Assembly (NCBI GenBank): GCA_014534345.1
Contig: JACVRR010000003.1
Location: 1 to 47,368, forward strand
Direction of reading: 5' to 3'
Source of the DNA: Thermoleophilia bacterium
Lineage (GTDB): Bacteria; Actinomycetota; Thermoleophilia; Gaiellales; Gaiellaceae
Length of the DNA stretch: 47,368 nucleotides
The position numbers were made by a program, and so were the translations under genes. Below, piece after piece: positions 8,102 through 16,080 of the stretch (positions within the stretch are counted from its first letter, which is position 1; every line of letters begins with the position of its first letter). Below the pieces are notes generated by a model. The model searched no databases and had not been told where the DNA came from. It saw only the letters and a list, made by a program, of their open reading frames with translations.

Positions 8102-8107
8102 TACGCT
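8102..8107 (+). promoter_or_regulatory. -10 element (TACGCT), leaderless type
   Basis: TACGCT ends 6 nt before the GTG of the S9 peptidase at 8114. There is no ribosome site. Confidence 0.5.
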
Positions 8108-8113
8108 TGTGCG

Positions 8114-10015
8114 GTGGCGACGCTGACCGCGGAGCTGCTCGTCGACCGGGTCGTCCCCCGGGAGGTCGCCGTCTCGCCCGACGGCCGCCTGGTCGCCTTC
8201 GCCGCCGGGCCGTTCGCCAAGCGCGACGAGCACCCCGAGAGTGCGGTCTGGCTCGTACCGAGCGACGGCTCCGAGCCCGCCCGCAAGGTGACCGCCGGCG
8301 CCGCCGAGGACAAGCACCCGCGCTGGAGCCGCGACGGCCGCTGGCTCTTCTTCCTCTCCGACCGGCGGGAGCGGGGCGAGGCGCAGCTCCACCGGCTGCC
8401 GCTCGCGGGCGGCGAGGCCGAGCAGCTCACCGAGGGGAAGCCCGGGATCGCGGACTTCGCGCCGCTCGCGGGCGGCCGGGTCGCGCTGCTCTCCGCCGAT
8501 CCGCCCGCCGAGGAGGACGACCGGCGCGAGCGCGAGCGCGACGACGCGCAGGTGTTCGGCGAGGAGTGGAAGCCGCAGCGGCTGCGGCTGCTCGATCCCG
8601 AGACGGGCGACGTGCGCACGCTCGCGGCGACGGGCGACGCGCACGTGGCGGCGGTGGCGCCGTCGCCCGACGGGAGCGCCCTCGCGGCGGTCCTGTGGCA
8701 GACGCCCGAGACCGACAACTTCGCGCGGGAGGCCGAGCTCGCGCTCGTCGACCCCGACCGCGACGAGGTCACGCGGCGCTGGGCGCTCCCGAGCGGTGGC
8801 TTCGAGCTCGCATGGTTCGGCGACAGCCGGCGGCTCGCGCTGCTCGGCTCGGTGGAGGCGGGCGGCCAAGTCGGCTACGGCCTCTACGTCCTCGACGTCG
8901 ACGCCTCCGGTCCCCGCCTGCTCACCCGTGAGCTACCGGCCTGCCCGGTGCTGCTCGCCGAGGCGGACACGCCGTTCGTCGCGCTCGCCCGCGGGCTCGA
9001 CACCCTCGTCGCGCAGGTCGGCGACGCCGAGCTCGCCGTCGTCGCGGAGGACGTGGGCGCGGTGGACGCGCTCGCCGCGAGCCCCGACGGCTCGGTCGTC
9101 GCCGCCGTCGTGGCGACGCCCGAGGCGCCCGAGGACGTCTGGGCAGGCGCAGCGGGCGATCTCCGGCGGGTAAGCGACCTCGCGCCGGAGCTGCGCGCGC
9201 TCGACCGGGGCCGCCACGAGCGTCTCTCGTGGCGCGCTGCCGACGGGCTCGAGCTCGACGGGCTGCTGGTGCTCCCGCCCGGCCGGGACCGCGCAGACGG
9301 CCCGTTCGCGCTGTTCACGATGGTGCACGGCGGCCCGTACGGGCGCTTCGACGACCGGCTCGACCTGCACCCGCTCGTGCCGGCGCAGTGGCTTGCCCAT
9401 GCCGGCTACGCCGTGTACCTGCCGAACCCGCGCGGCGGGATGGGCCACGGGCTCGAGTTCGCCGCCTCGGTGCGCGGCGCGGTCGGCGTCGACGACTGGC
9501 AGGACGTCCTCTCGGGGCTCGACGTGCTCGTCGAGGCGGGCGTCGCCGACCCCGAGCGGCTCGCGATCGGCGGCTGGAGTCAGGGCGGCTTCATGACCGC
9601 CTGGGCGGTCGGCCAGACCGATCGCTTCCGCGCGGGGGTGATGGGCGCGGGCGTCAGCGACTGGGGGATGATGGTCGCCGAGAGCGACTCGCCGACCTTC
9701 GAGGGGACGCTCGGCGGCAGCACCGGCTGGGAGGGCCCCGGCCCGCACCGCCACGACGAGCTCAGCCCGATCTCGTACGCGGCGCGCGTACGCACGCCCG
9801 TCCTGATCCTGCACGGCGAGAACGACGAGCGAGTTCCCGTCAGCCAGGGGCGATTCTTCGCCCGCGCGCTCCGCGCCCACGGCGTCCCGTTCCAGCTGGT
9901 CGTCTACCCGCGCGAGCCGCACGGGATCCGTGAGCGAAACCACCTGCTCGACCTGCTCGCGCGCTGGCGCGGCTGGGTCGAGCGCTGGGTCCCCGCGCAG
10001 ACTGAGCGGGGATGA
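8114..10015 (+). CDS. S9-family prolyl oligopeptidase / acylaminoacyl-peptidase-like
   Basis: 633 aa. The N-terminal half (to about residue 370) is a beta-propeller with repeated SPDG and WSRDGRWLFF blade motifs. The C-terminal alpha/beta-hydrolase domain carries the triad: S489 in GGWSQGGF, D571 in HGENDERVP and H603 in REPHGIRERNH. An oxyanion-hole HGGPYGRF is at about residue 400. No signal peptide is seen, so it is a cytosolic serine exopeptidase acting on short peptides. Its stop overlaps the next start (ATGA, 10012-10015), linking it to the following lipoprotein. Confidence 0.9.
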   Translation: MATLTAELLVDRVVPREVAVSPDGRLVAFAAGPFAKRDEHPESAVWLVPSDGSEPARKVTAGAAEDKHPRWSRDGRWLFFLSDRRERGEAQLHRLPLAGGEAEQLTEGKPGIADFAPLAGGRVALLSADPPAEEDDRRERERDDAQVFGEEWKPQRLRLLDPETGDVRTLAATGDAHVAAVAPSPDGSALAAVLWQTPETDNFAREAELALVDPDRDEVTRRWALPSGGFELAWFGDSRRLALLGSVEAGGQVGYGLYVLDVDASGPRLLTRELPACPVLLAEADTPFVALARGLDTLVAQVGDAELAVVAEDVGAVDALAASPDGSVVAAVVATPEAPEDVWAGAAGDLRRVSDLAPELRALDRGRHERLSWRAADGLELDGLLVLPPGRDRADGPFALFTMVHGGPYGRFDDRLDLHPLVPAQWLAHAGYAVYLPNPRGGMGHGLEFAASVRGAVGVDDWQDVLSGLDVLVEAGVADPERLAIGGWSQGGFMTAWAVGQTDRFRAGVMGAGVSDWGMMVAESDSPTFEGTLGGSTGWEGPGPHRHDELSPISYAARVRTPVLILHGENDERVPVSQGRFFARALRAHGVPFQLVVYPREPHGIRERNHLLDLLARWRGWVERWVPAQTERG

Positions 10016-10494
10016 GACGCGCTCTTGCCGTGCTGGTGGGCGGAGTCGTCGTCGCGGGCTGCTCGTTCGGCGGCGACCCGAGCGCGAGCGAGCGCGTCGA
10101 CCGCTGTGTCGAACGCCTCCTCCAGCGGGCGGATCCCGAGCAGCTGACGCCCGAGCGGCGGCCGTTCGTCGAGCGGTACGCGAGGCAGACGTACTGCGCG
10201 CGGTTCGAGCAGAGGGGCTGGGTGTACGAGGACGGGACGATCAGCATCTCCTCCTACCGCTGGGCGATGGGCGGCCGCGCGTCCGAGTGCGTCGTCGTGG
10301 CCGAGCCCGACGGGCCACCCGCCGGCGCGCCCTGCCCGGACGCCGAGCAGGTCGCCGAGGACCCGATGCTCGACTGCGCCCTCCTCCACCACGTTCCGCG
10401 GGAGGAGGTGCAGGCGTACCTCGGCACGCTCCCGCGCCGCGACGAGCTCGTCTGCGACGACGGGACGCCGCTCGCCGAGCTCGGCGCCGAGTAG
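10012..10494 (+). CDS. Putative lipoprotein with conserved cysteines
   Basis: 160 aa. The signal sequence MRRALAVLVGGVVVAGC has a VAGC lipobox (Cys17). The mature part holds six further cysteines, probably paired outside the membrane, and a central YARQTYCARFEQRGWVYEDG region. I do not recognise a domain. The 4-bp overlap with the S9 peptidase stop implies translational coupling. A shared role in peptide uptake or turnover is possible but not shown. Confidence 0.6.
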   Translation: MRRALAVLVGGVVVAGCSFGGDPSASERVDRCVERLLQRADPEQLTPERRPFVERYARQTYCARFEQRGWVYEDGTISISSYRWAMGGRASECVVVAEPDGPPAGAPCPDAEQVAEDPMLDCALLHHVPREEVQAYLGTLPRRDELVCDDGTPLAELGAE

Positions 10495-10528
10495 GAGCGA
10501 CCGGCGCGTCGGCGGGCGCGGCGCGCGA

Positions 10529-10945
10529 TCACGTCAGGGTCGGACCTGCGCCGTGCCCCACGTTGCCGACGTCGCGATAGAGGGCCTCGATGTTGTTGCC
10601 GTCCGGGTCCAGGAGATACGCCGCGTAATAGCCGGCGTCGTAGTCGCGGAAGCCGGGAGCACCGTTCGACCGGAAGCCCGCCTCGACGCCGGCGCGGTGG
10701 AACGCGTCGACCTCCTCACTCGACCGCGTGTAGAAGCACAGGTGGAGGTTCTGCGTCGGCGGCTGCCGGTTCGCGACGTCGAAGTTCGGAAACGCTGTCC
10801 ACCTCCCCTCGTCCTCCATCAGCTTGGGGATGCCCAGGGGCGCGAGCACGGTCTCGTAGAAGCGCACGCTCTCCGCGTAGTCGCTCGCGTGGACGTCGAC
10901 GTGATCGAAGACCCTCCGCGACCAGTCCCACCGCTCGACGCTCAC
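10529..10945 (-). CDS. VOC / glyoxalase-like dioxygenase-fold protein
   Basis: About 138 aa. The N-terminal FDHVDVHASDYAESVRFYETVL and the C-terminal AAYLLDPDGNNIEALY are the two half-site signatures of the vicinal-oxygen-chelate fold. His in FDHVDVH, His in NLHLCFY and Glu in NNIEALY are plausible metal ligands. The GTG at 10945 begins the conserved domain. Upstream of it on the minus strand lies only a degraded region. A CAGGGT hexamer sits 7 nt before the start. Substrate unknown. Confidence 0.8.
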   Translation of the reverse strand: MSVERWDWSRRVFDHVDVHASDYAESVRFYETVLAPLGIPKLMEDEGRWTAFPNFDVANRQPPTQNLHLCFYTRSSEEVDAFHRAGVEAGFRSNGAPGFRDYDAGYYAAYLLDPDGNNIEALYRDVGNVGHGAGPTLT

Positions 10946-11116
10946 GGCGGCAACCCTGCCACACGAGGATCGAGGACCACGCCGAGATGCTCGCGCACCA
11001 CTACCTCCGCGCTCTCGCGGCCGGATCGGGCCACGGTCGCGGCCACGGTTGCGCCAGTACCACACGTCGCCGGCCGCCACGCCCGCTCGTCGAACTGCCG
11101 CCACCGCCGGCGTCCG

Positions 11117-11340
11117 TCAGGGATCGACCGCGGAGCCCTCGGTCTCGTCGGCGAGCCAGCGGGCGAGCCCGCGCATTCCGCTGCGCCCGTGGACGTACCG
11201 CTGCCGGTCGGCGCGAGCACGCCGTCGGCGGCCGGTACCAGCTCGAGCGAGCTCGCGTCGACGAGCAGCAGCTCCTCCTCGACGCCGACGGTGAAGGAGC
11301 GGCCGTGCGCGAACGCGGCCTCGGTGTCCGCGACGGTTAG
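11117..11340 (-). pseudogene. Remnant of a YbdK-type carboxylate-amine ligase
   Basis: Two pieces of the glutamate-cysteine ligase type 2 (YbdK) family are fused after loss of the middle. The first (minus, from about 11340) reads FTVGVEEELLLVD followed by SLELVPAADG, the family N-terminus. After a frameshift near 11220 the sequence continues DRQRYVHGR, then MRGLARWLADET, ending at a TGA at 11119-11117, which resembles the family C-terminus. An intact enzyme has about 370 residues; roughly 65 remain. The catalytic core is missing, so it cannot be functional. Confidence 0.65.
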
Positions 11341-11495
11341 CGGCGGCGAGCGTTCCCAGCCCGGCGACGAGCTGAGCGCGAGCGCGCCGTCCTGACGCCC
11401 GCAGCTGGTCGACGTCCGCGTGCCGGACGACCCCCACCGAAGGTATGTCGCCGCTTGGCCGAGGCGGAAAACGGGATCGCGGGCCGCGGGCGCGG

Positions 11496-12464
11496 TTACT
11501 TCCCGCGCGGACGGAGCGGCGGCGTGCGCACGACCGGCAGCTCGATCGGCGGCCCCGCGCTCGGGCGGGCGACCCGTCGCGTCCCGGGCTCGAAGTAGCG
11601 GATGGGGAAGACGTGGTAGAGCGGCCGGCCTCCGGTCGTCCGCACGCCGCGCCGGTTCGTATCGAGCTCGCTGGAGCTCTCGATCTCGAGCGGCCGGCCG
11701 GCGCCGTCGTACAGCAGCACGTCGTGCAGCAGCCGGCCGTCGCGCGAATAGGGGTAGACGTTCGCGACCGGCCGGCCCTCGTACACGAGCCCCGGCTGCG
11801 GCTGCGCAACCACACGTGCGGGCGAGTAGGCGCTCGCCACGAGCGCGTCGTACGCGCGTGTGTCGGCGACGGCGAGCGCGACCGGAATCGCAGCCGCCGC
11901 GAGGGCGAGGTTGGCGCCGAGCGCGACGCGCGGGACGCGCGACCCCCGTCGGCGCGCCCGCGTGCCGAGCCAGACCGACACCACGACCGCCGCCGCGATG
12001 GCGGCGAGCCCGAACTCGGCACTCCCGAGCCGCGGCACGACGGCGTACCGGGCGGACCAGCCGGCGTCGACCGCGACGGCGACGAGGCCCACGGCGAGGT
12101 AGGCGCGCGCGACCCACCAGATCGGTGCCAGCTCGCTCGCCAGCCGGCGGAGCGCCGCGACGCGCGGATGGCCCGCGATGCGGCCGGCCACCAGGCGGAC
12201 GCGGCGCCCGAGCTCGGACGGCGCGCGCGCAGTCGCCGGCGTGGCGTGCAGCCCGGCGGCGTTCCGCAGTTCGGCCGCGAAGTCGTGCGGCGAGCCGAGC
12301 GTGGCCGCGAGCGGCCGGCCGCTCTCCTCCGCGGCCTCGGCGAGTGACGCCTCCACCTCCGCGAGCAGGTCGTCCCGCTCGGCGGCGGGGACGTCGGCAA
12401 GCTCCTCGCGCACCGCGGCGAGGTACGCCTCGACGTCGGGCGGCACGATCGTTGCGCCGGTCAT
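11496..12464 (-). CDS. HAAS-domain membrane protein, PadR partner
   Basis: 322 aa. The N-terminal third (about residues 8-65) is a helical HAAS-like domain: VEAYLAAVREELADVPAAERDDL, then EVEASLAEAA and GSPHDFAAELRNAAG. This type is commonly encoded with PadR regulators. Three or four membrane helices follow (about residues 105-205), then a soluble C-terminal region with VYPYSRDGRLLHDVLLYDG. The start overlaps the PadR stop by 4 bp (ATGA), so the two are translationally coupled. It probably senses a membrane state or links it to PadR activity. That role is inferred from pairing. Confidence 0.75.
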   Translation of the reverse strand: MTGATIVPPDVEAYLAAVREELADVPAAERDDLLAEVEASLAEAAEESGRPLAATLGSPHDFAAELRNAAGLHATPATARAPSELGRRVRLVAGRIAGHPRVAALRRLASELAPIWWVARAYLAVGLVAVAVDAGWSARYAVVPRLGSAEFGLAAIAAAVVVSVWLGTRARRRGSRVPRVALGANLALAAAAIPVALAVADTRAYDALVASAYSPARVVAQPQPGLVYEGRPVANVYPYSRDGRLLHDVLLYDGAGRPLEIESSSELDTNRRGVRTTGGRPLYHVFPIRYFEPGTRRVARPSAGPPIELPVVRTPPLRPRGK

Positions 12465-12796
12465 GCGGGTACCTCCACCTCGGTCTGGAGCAAGGACGAG
12501 AGCGCTCGCGAGAAGTCGGCCCAGACCGTGCGGGCCTCGTCGAGCTGGGCGCGGCCGCGGCCCGTGATCCCGTAGTAGCGGCGGTGCGGGCCCTCGTCGG
12601 AGGGCATCACGTACGAGGTCAAGGCACCGGAGCGGTAGAGACGGCGCAGCGTGCCGTACACCGACGCGTCACCGACCTCGGTCAGCCCCGCGGCCCGGAG
12701 CCGGCGGAGCACGTCGTAGCCGTAGCCGTCCTCCTGCGCCACGACCGCGAGGACGGCGGCGTCGAGGGCGCCGCGAAGGAGCTGGCTGCCATCCAC
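12461..12796 (-). CDS. PadR-family transcriptional regulator
   Basis: 111 aa, a compact PadR: winged-helix residues about 5-80 with EDGYGYDVLRRLR, VYGTLRRLYRSGAL and RRYYGITGRGRAQL, then a short dimerisation helix. PadR proteins are dimeric repressors that usually control their own operon. The GTG at 12796 follows a TAGTCT -10 by 7 nt. A 23-bp inverted repeat covers the promoter spacer, so autorepression is likely. It is the first gene of the PadR-HAAS operon. Confidence 0.88.
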   Translation of the reverse strand: MDGSQLLRGALDAAVLAVVAQEDGYGYDVLRRLRAAGLTEVGDASVYGTLRRLYRSGALTSYVMPSDEGPHRRYYGITGRGRAQLDEARTVWADFSRALSSLLQTEVEVPA

Positions 12797-12803
12797 GCGA
12801 GAC

Positions 12804-12832
12804 AGACTACTGCGCGAAGCGCACTAGTGCAA
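12804..12832 (-). promoter_or_regulatory. padR promoter with overlapping inverted-repeat operator
   Basis: On the minus strand TTGCAC (12832-12827), a 17-nt spacer and TAGTCT (12809-12804) form a promoter ending 7 nt before the GTG at 12796. The spacer and flanks hold the inverted repeat ACTACTGCGC-GAA-GCGCACTAGT (12806-12828), with one mismatched pair. It is a likely PadR operator. Confidence 0.6.
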
Positions 12833-12867
12833 ACCGACCGCTCCTTCGGCTGGAGCAGCAGGTCGCG

Positions 12868-13218
12868 CTACAGCGCCTCGGGCGGCAGCCGAGCGTCGCG
12901 CAGGTCGACGCGGGCGCCGCGCAGCCGTACACCTTCGGCGCGGAGGAGGTCGCGCTGCCGTGCTCCTTTCGGAATGGTGCCGTCGGCGCGAACGACACGA
13001 TGCCACGGGACCGCCTCGTCCGTGCGCGAGAGGACGCGCCCGACCAGCCTGGGCGCCCGGGGATCGATATCGCCATAGGTCGAGACGAACCCTTCCGGGA
13101 TCGCGCGGACGCGCTCGACGATGCGCGCCTGGCGCGCCTGCGTCTTTCGTGCCGCGGCGCCTCCCCTACCCCGCACGTGCGAGGAACCGCTCGCGCGGAC
13201 GTCGTCGTCACGCTCCAC
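12868..13218 (-). CDS. Alkyltransferase-like protein (ATL), O6-alkylguanine-binding
   Basis: 116 aa, related to the DNA-binding domain of O6-methylguanine methyltransferase. The active-site PCHR is replaced by PWHRVV, with Trp72 in place of the reactive Cys. It therefore cannot transfer alkyl groups and belongs to the ATL class, which binds alkylated guanine and hands lesions to nucleotide excision repair. An arginine-rich recognition helix (APRLVGRVLSR) precedes it. A TAGGAT hexamer exactly 6 nt upstream supports the GTG at 13218. The N-terminal 25 residues are unusually basic. Confidence 0.82.
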   Translation of the reverse strand: MERDDDVRASGSSHVRGRGGAAARKTQARQARIVERVRAIPEGFVSTYGDIDPRAPRLVGRVLSRTDEAVPWHRVVRADGTIPKGARQRDLLRAEGVRLRGARVDLRDARLPPEAL

Positions 13219-13224
13219 GCGGCG

Positions 13225-13234
13225 ATCCTACGAT
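13225..13234. promoter_or_regulatory. Overlapping divergent -10 hexamers
   Basis: Minus-strand TAGGAT (13230-13225) lies 6 nt before the ATL start at 13218. Plus-strand TACGAT (13229-13234) lies 6 nt before a GTG at 13241. They share TA at 13229-13230. The plus-strand frame stops after four codons, so it may be a promoter left behind by a lost gene. Confidence 0.5.
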
Positions 13235-13391
13235 CGCGCCGTGGATCAGGTATGAGTAGCGCGGCGCATGCGTTCCGGAGGCGGAGCAGAACGGTCTCGG
13301 ACGGCCGCTCGGCGGCCGAACGCCCAACCCGCCCCGGAAGAGCTCCCCCGGCTGTGGACGCGGCGGCCCGAAACGCACATGCTCGCTCGGA
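13235..13391. other. Intergenic stretch with no intact gene
   Basis: No recognisable gene. A plus-strand frame from about 13268 encodes PAPEELPRLWTRR, then PETHMLARS, which looks protein-like but matches no family I know. It may be debris from a deleted gene. Confidence 0.3.
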
Positions 13392-14229
13392 GTGACCGGC
13401 GACCCAGGCTCAGCAAGTGACGACCGGCCCTCGGCGACAGTCGTTTCCCGCGACGGGACCGAGATCGCGTACTGGACGAGCGGCCATGGTCCGCCGCTCG
13501 TCCTCGTGCACGGGGCGCCTGCGGACCACACGCGCTGGCGGCCGTTGCTCCCGTACGTGGAGCCGCACGCAATGGTGCACGCGATCGACCGGCGAGGCCG
13601 CGGGGCGAGCGGCGACTGCCCGGAGTACGCGCTCGTGCGAGAGTTCGAGGATGTTGCCGCGGTGGTCGACGCGGTCGCCGACGCGGCCGGCCGCCCCGCC
13701 GACGTGTACGGCCACTCGTTCGGCGGGCTCTGCGCGTTCGGCGCGGCGGCGCTCACCTCTTCGATCCGCAGGCTCGTACTCTACGAGGGGTGGCCGGTCA
13801 GGCACCCGGCGTCGCTCTGGATACCGCCGGGAGTCACGCGTCGACGCGCTGGTCGTCGCCGGCGAGCGTGACGCGGCGGTGGAGACGGTGTTCCGCGAGC
13901 TCGCCGCCGTGCCCGAAGACGAGCTGGCGGCGCTCCGGGCCGACCCCGCCTGGCAGGGACGGGTTGCCGTCGTCCACACCGTCACGCGCGAGCTGCGGGC
14001 GATCGCCGAGGCGGCCCTGGACGCCGAGCAGGCCGCGCGTATCACCGTGCCGACTCTCCTGCTGACGGGCGCGGAGAGCAGCGAGCCGTCCGCGCTCGAG
14101 GTCGAGGCCGTCGCCGCAGCTCTGCCGGATGCACGGATCGCGGTGCTCGACGGTCAACACCACGTCGCCGACGTGCTCGCCCCCGAGATCTTCGTCGAGC
14201 CGGTGCTGCGTTTCCTGCGGGAGGAGTGA
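13392..14229 (+). pseudogene. Alpha/beta-hydrolase with a frameshift
   Basis: Two frames together make one alpha/beta-hydrolase of about 280 aa. The first part (13392 to about 13838) has PPLVLVHGAPADHTRW, the elbow GHSFGGL with nucleophile S109, and RRLVLYEGWP. The second part (about 13840-14229) has VDALVVAGERDAAVETVF, TVPTLLLTGAESSEP and the catalytic-His region VLDGQHHVADVLAPE. The shift falls just after IPPGV near 13835-13840. Everything else in the domain is conserved, so it is either a recent mutation or a base-call error. Substrate unknown. Confidence 0.75.
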
Positions 14230-14230
14230 C

Positions 14231-15214
14231 CTATCCGCGGGCGGCCGCCGGCGGGGCCTCGGGCCGCTCCATGCTCCCGTCGCCGACCGCGGTGCCGACG
14301 CAGCCGCCCGGGTCGGCGGGCACCACGGCCGGCCGCCGCTCCCGGCGGAGGACGCCCACGTACGCGCCGGCGATGACGAGGAGGCCCCCCGCTGCTTCGA
14401 GCCAGCCGATTCCCTCGTCTGCGAGAACGGCCGCCAGCCCGATCGCGACGACGGGCATCAACGGCAGCGAGTAGGTGGAGGCCGACGCCGTCCACCGCTG
14501 GACGACGAAGAGGAACAGCCAGAACAGGCCTACCGAGCCGGCCGCGACCAGCCACGCCGAGGCGATCCAGGTCGCTCCGTCACGCGGGAGCGTCCACGCC
14601 TCGCCGAGCGCCAGGGAGGTCGCCGCGAGCAACGCCGCGCCGACGAACATGCCGACGACGTTCGTCCCGACGGGATGGGTCTTCGGAAACCGCTTGGCCA
14701 CGATCGCGGCCTCCGCGATCACGATCGGTGCCACCAGCGCGGCGAGGAGATACCGGAAGGGGATGTCGCCGCCGAGCGAGCGCGCCGAGAGCACCGCGAT
14801 CCCCGCGACGGCGAGCGCGCCGCCGGCGAGCCCGCGCAGCGTGATCGGCTCCATCCGCTGAAGCGCGGCGAGCAGGAGCGTCAACACCGGCACGGTCGCC
14901 ATCAGCACCGACGCGACCCCCGCAGTCAGCTCGACCAGCGCGATGTACATGAGCGCGTACGCGATTCCGAACCCGAGCGCGCCGTAGACGGCTGCGCCGG
15001 CAAGCGCGTGGCCGCGAGGAAGCGGAACGCGCATCGCCACGAGGATCGCGAGGAAGACGAGGCCGGCGAGGAAGAAGCGCGCGGCGGCGCCGTAGAGCGG
15101 GTCGAGCTCGTCCACGGTGACCTTGACGGCGACGAAGTTCGAGCCGCCGATCACGACTGTGCCGACGAACGCGCCGAGGGTGACCCCGTCGACCTGGCCG
15201 TTCGGAGCGTTCAT
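14231..15214 (-). CDS. EamA/DMT-superfamily transporter
   Basis: 327 aa with about ten hydrophobic helices in two EamA repeats (about residues 13-140 and 150-285). Typical features are ELDPLYGAAARFFLAGLVF in the first repeat and STYSLPLMPVVAIGLAAVLADEG in the second. The C-terminal tail after residue 300 is polar and Pro-rich. It is an inner-membrane permease for metabolites or drugs; the substrate is unknown. It is convergent with the frameshifted hydrolase (1-bp gap), and the methyltransferase lies upstream in the same direction. Confidence 0.85.
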   Translation of the reverse strand: MNAPNGQVDGVTLGAFVGTVVIGGSNFVAVKVTVDELDPLYGAAARFFLAGLVFLAILVAMRVPLPRGHALAGAAVYGALGFGIAYALMYIALVELTAGVASVLMATVPVLTLLLAALQRMEPITLRGLAGGALAVAGIAVLSARSLGGDIPFRYLLAALVAPIVIAEAAIVAKRFPKTHPVGTNVVGMFVGAALLAATSLALGEAWTLPRDGATWIASAWLVAAGSVGLFWLFLFVVQRWTASASTYSLPLMPVVAIGLAAVLADEGIGWLEAAGGLLVIAGAYVGVLRRERRPAVVPADPGGCVGTAVGDGSMERPEAPPAAARG

Positions 15215-15238
15215 CGCCCTCCCTGCGCGGCCCGCATC

Positions 15239-16021
15239 CTAGACCGTGCCGACCGCGAGCCAGGCGCGCGCCGACAGCCGGAACGGTCCGTTGCCGACAC
15301 CGAGGCGCCGCTGCAGGTCGGCGCGCAGGCGCGCACGCTCGCCCTCGGCGAGCGAGACGTAGTGGGCGCCCGCGGGGCCGACCCCGTGCCCCAGCGGCTC
15401 GGCCAGGTCGGCGAACGACGCGTACGAGGCGTGCGCCGTCAATTCGCCGCGGCGCACGTCGCGGAGCCCGGCGCGCTCGAGCAGCCGTGCCAGCTCGCCC
15501 TCCCGCGCGTACGGCATCGCCCGCCCCTCGTCGGGCGCGGTCGGATGGATCGCCGTCGCCGCGTCCCAGAACGCCCGCATGAGCGTCATCCCCTCGAGGT
15601 AGTCCCAGACGCAAGCGGCGACTCGCCCGCCCGGCCGGGTGACCCGCGCCATCTCTCGGACGCCGGCCCCCGGGTCGCGCATGAAGTTGACGACGAGCTG
15701 CGCCAGCGCCGCGTCGAACGTGTCGTCGGCGAACGGCAGCTCCTCGGCGGCCGCGAGGCGGATGTCGGCAGCGGGCAGGCGTGCACGGCACGCGGCGACG
15801 AACGTCTCCGACGGATCGACCGCCGCGACCGCTTCCTCGGCGACGACCCGGGCGAGGGCGGTCGCGAGCGCCCCCGGGCCGCAGCCGACGTCGAGCACGC
15901 GCATGCCCGGCCGCACGCCCGCGGCCGCGATCAAGCCCGCGGACAGGTCCGGTCCGTAGCGGCCGACGTACCGGTCGTAGGCGTCGGCGGCGACGCGGAA
16001 GCTGGCGGCGGTGTCCGCCAC
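15239..16021 (-). CDS. SAM-dependent class I methyltransferase
   Basis: 260 aa. Motif I is VLDVGCGPGALA (residues 43-54). An acidic residue ends strand 2 (AAVDPSE). Motif II is ELPFADDTFDAALAQ and the post-II motif is VTRPGGRVAACVWDY. This is the Methyltransf_11 type found in small-molecule or ubiquinone-like methylation. The GTG at 16021 has GATGAT 6 nt upstream, a weak -10. It is 24 nt upstream of the DMT gene in the same direction, so co-transcription is likely. Confidence 0.85.
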   Translation of the reverse strand: MADTAASFRVAADAYDRYVGRYGPDLSAGLIAAAGVRPGMRVLDVGCGPGALATALARVVAEEAVAAVDPSETFVAACRARLPAADIRLAAAEELPFADDTFDAALAQLVVNFMRDPGAGVREMARVTRPGGRVAACVWDYLEGMTLMRAFWDAATAIHPTAPDEGRAMPYAREGELARLLERAGLRDVRRGELTAHASYASFADLAEPLGHGVGPAGAHYVSLAEGERARLRADLQRRLGVGNGPFRLSARAWLAVGTV

Positions 16022-16067
16022 GCGGCGATCATCGCACCGCGGGGCCGTACGCCGTAGGGCAGCGGGA

Positions 16068-16073
16068 TACCGT
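16068..16073 (+). promoter_or_regulatory. -10 element (TACCGT) of the decayed serine hydrolase
   Basis: TACCGT ends 7 nt before a GTG at 16081. It probably marks the original start of the broken serine hydrolase gene. Confidence 0.4.
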
Positions 16074-16080
16074 GTCGCCG

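Noticed and set aside
14129-16057. Long plus-strand frame over the DMT transporter and methyltransferase
   Set aside because: Charged low-complexity product with no motif; the minus strand holds two clear genes.
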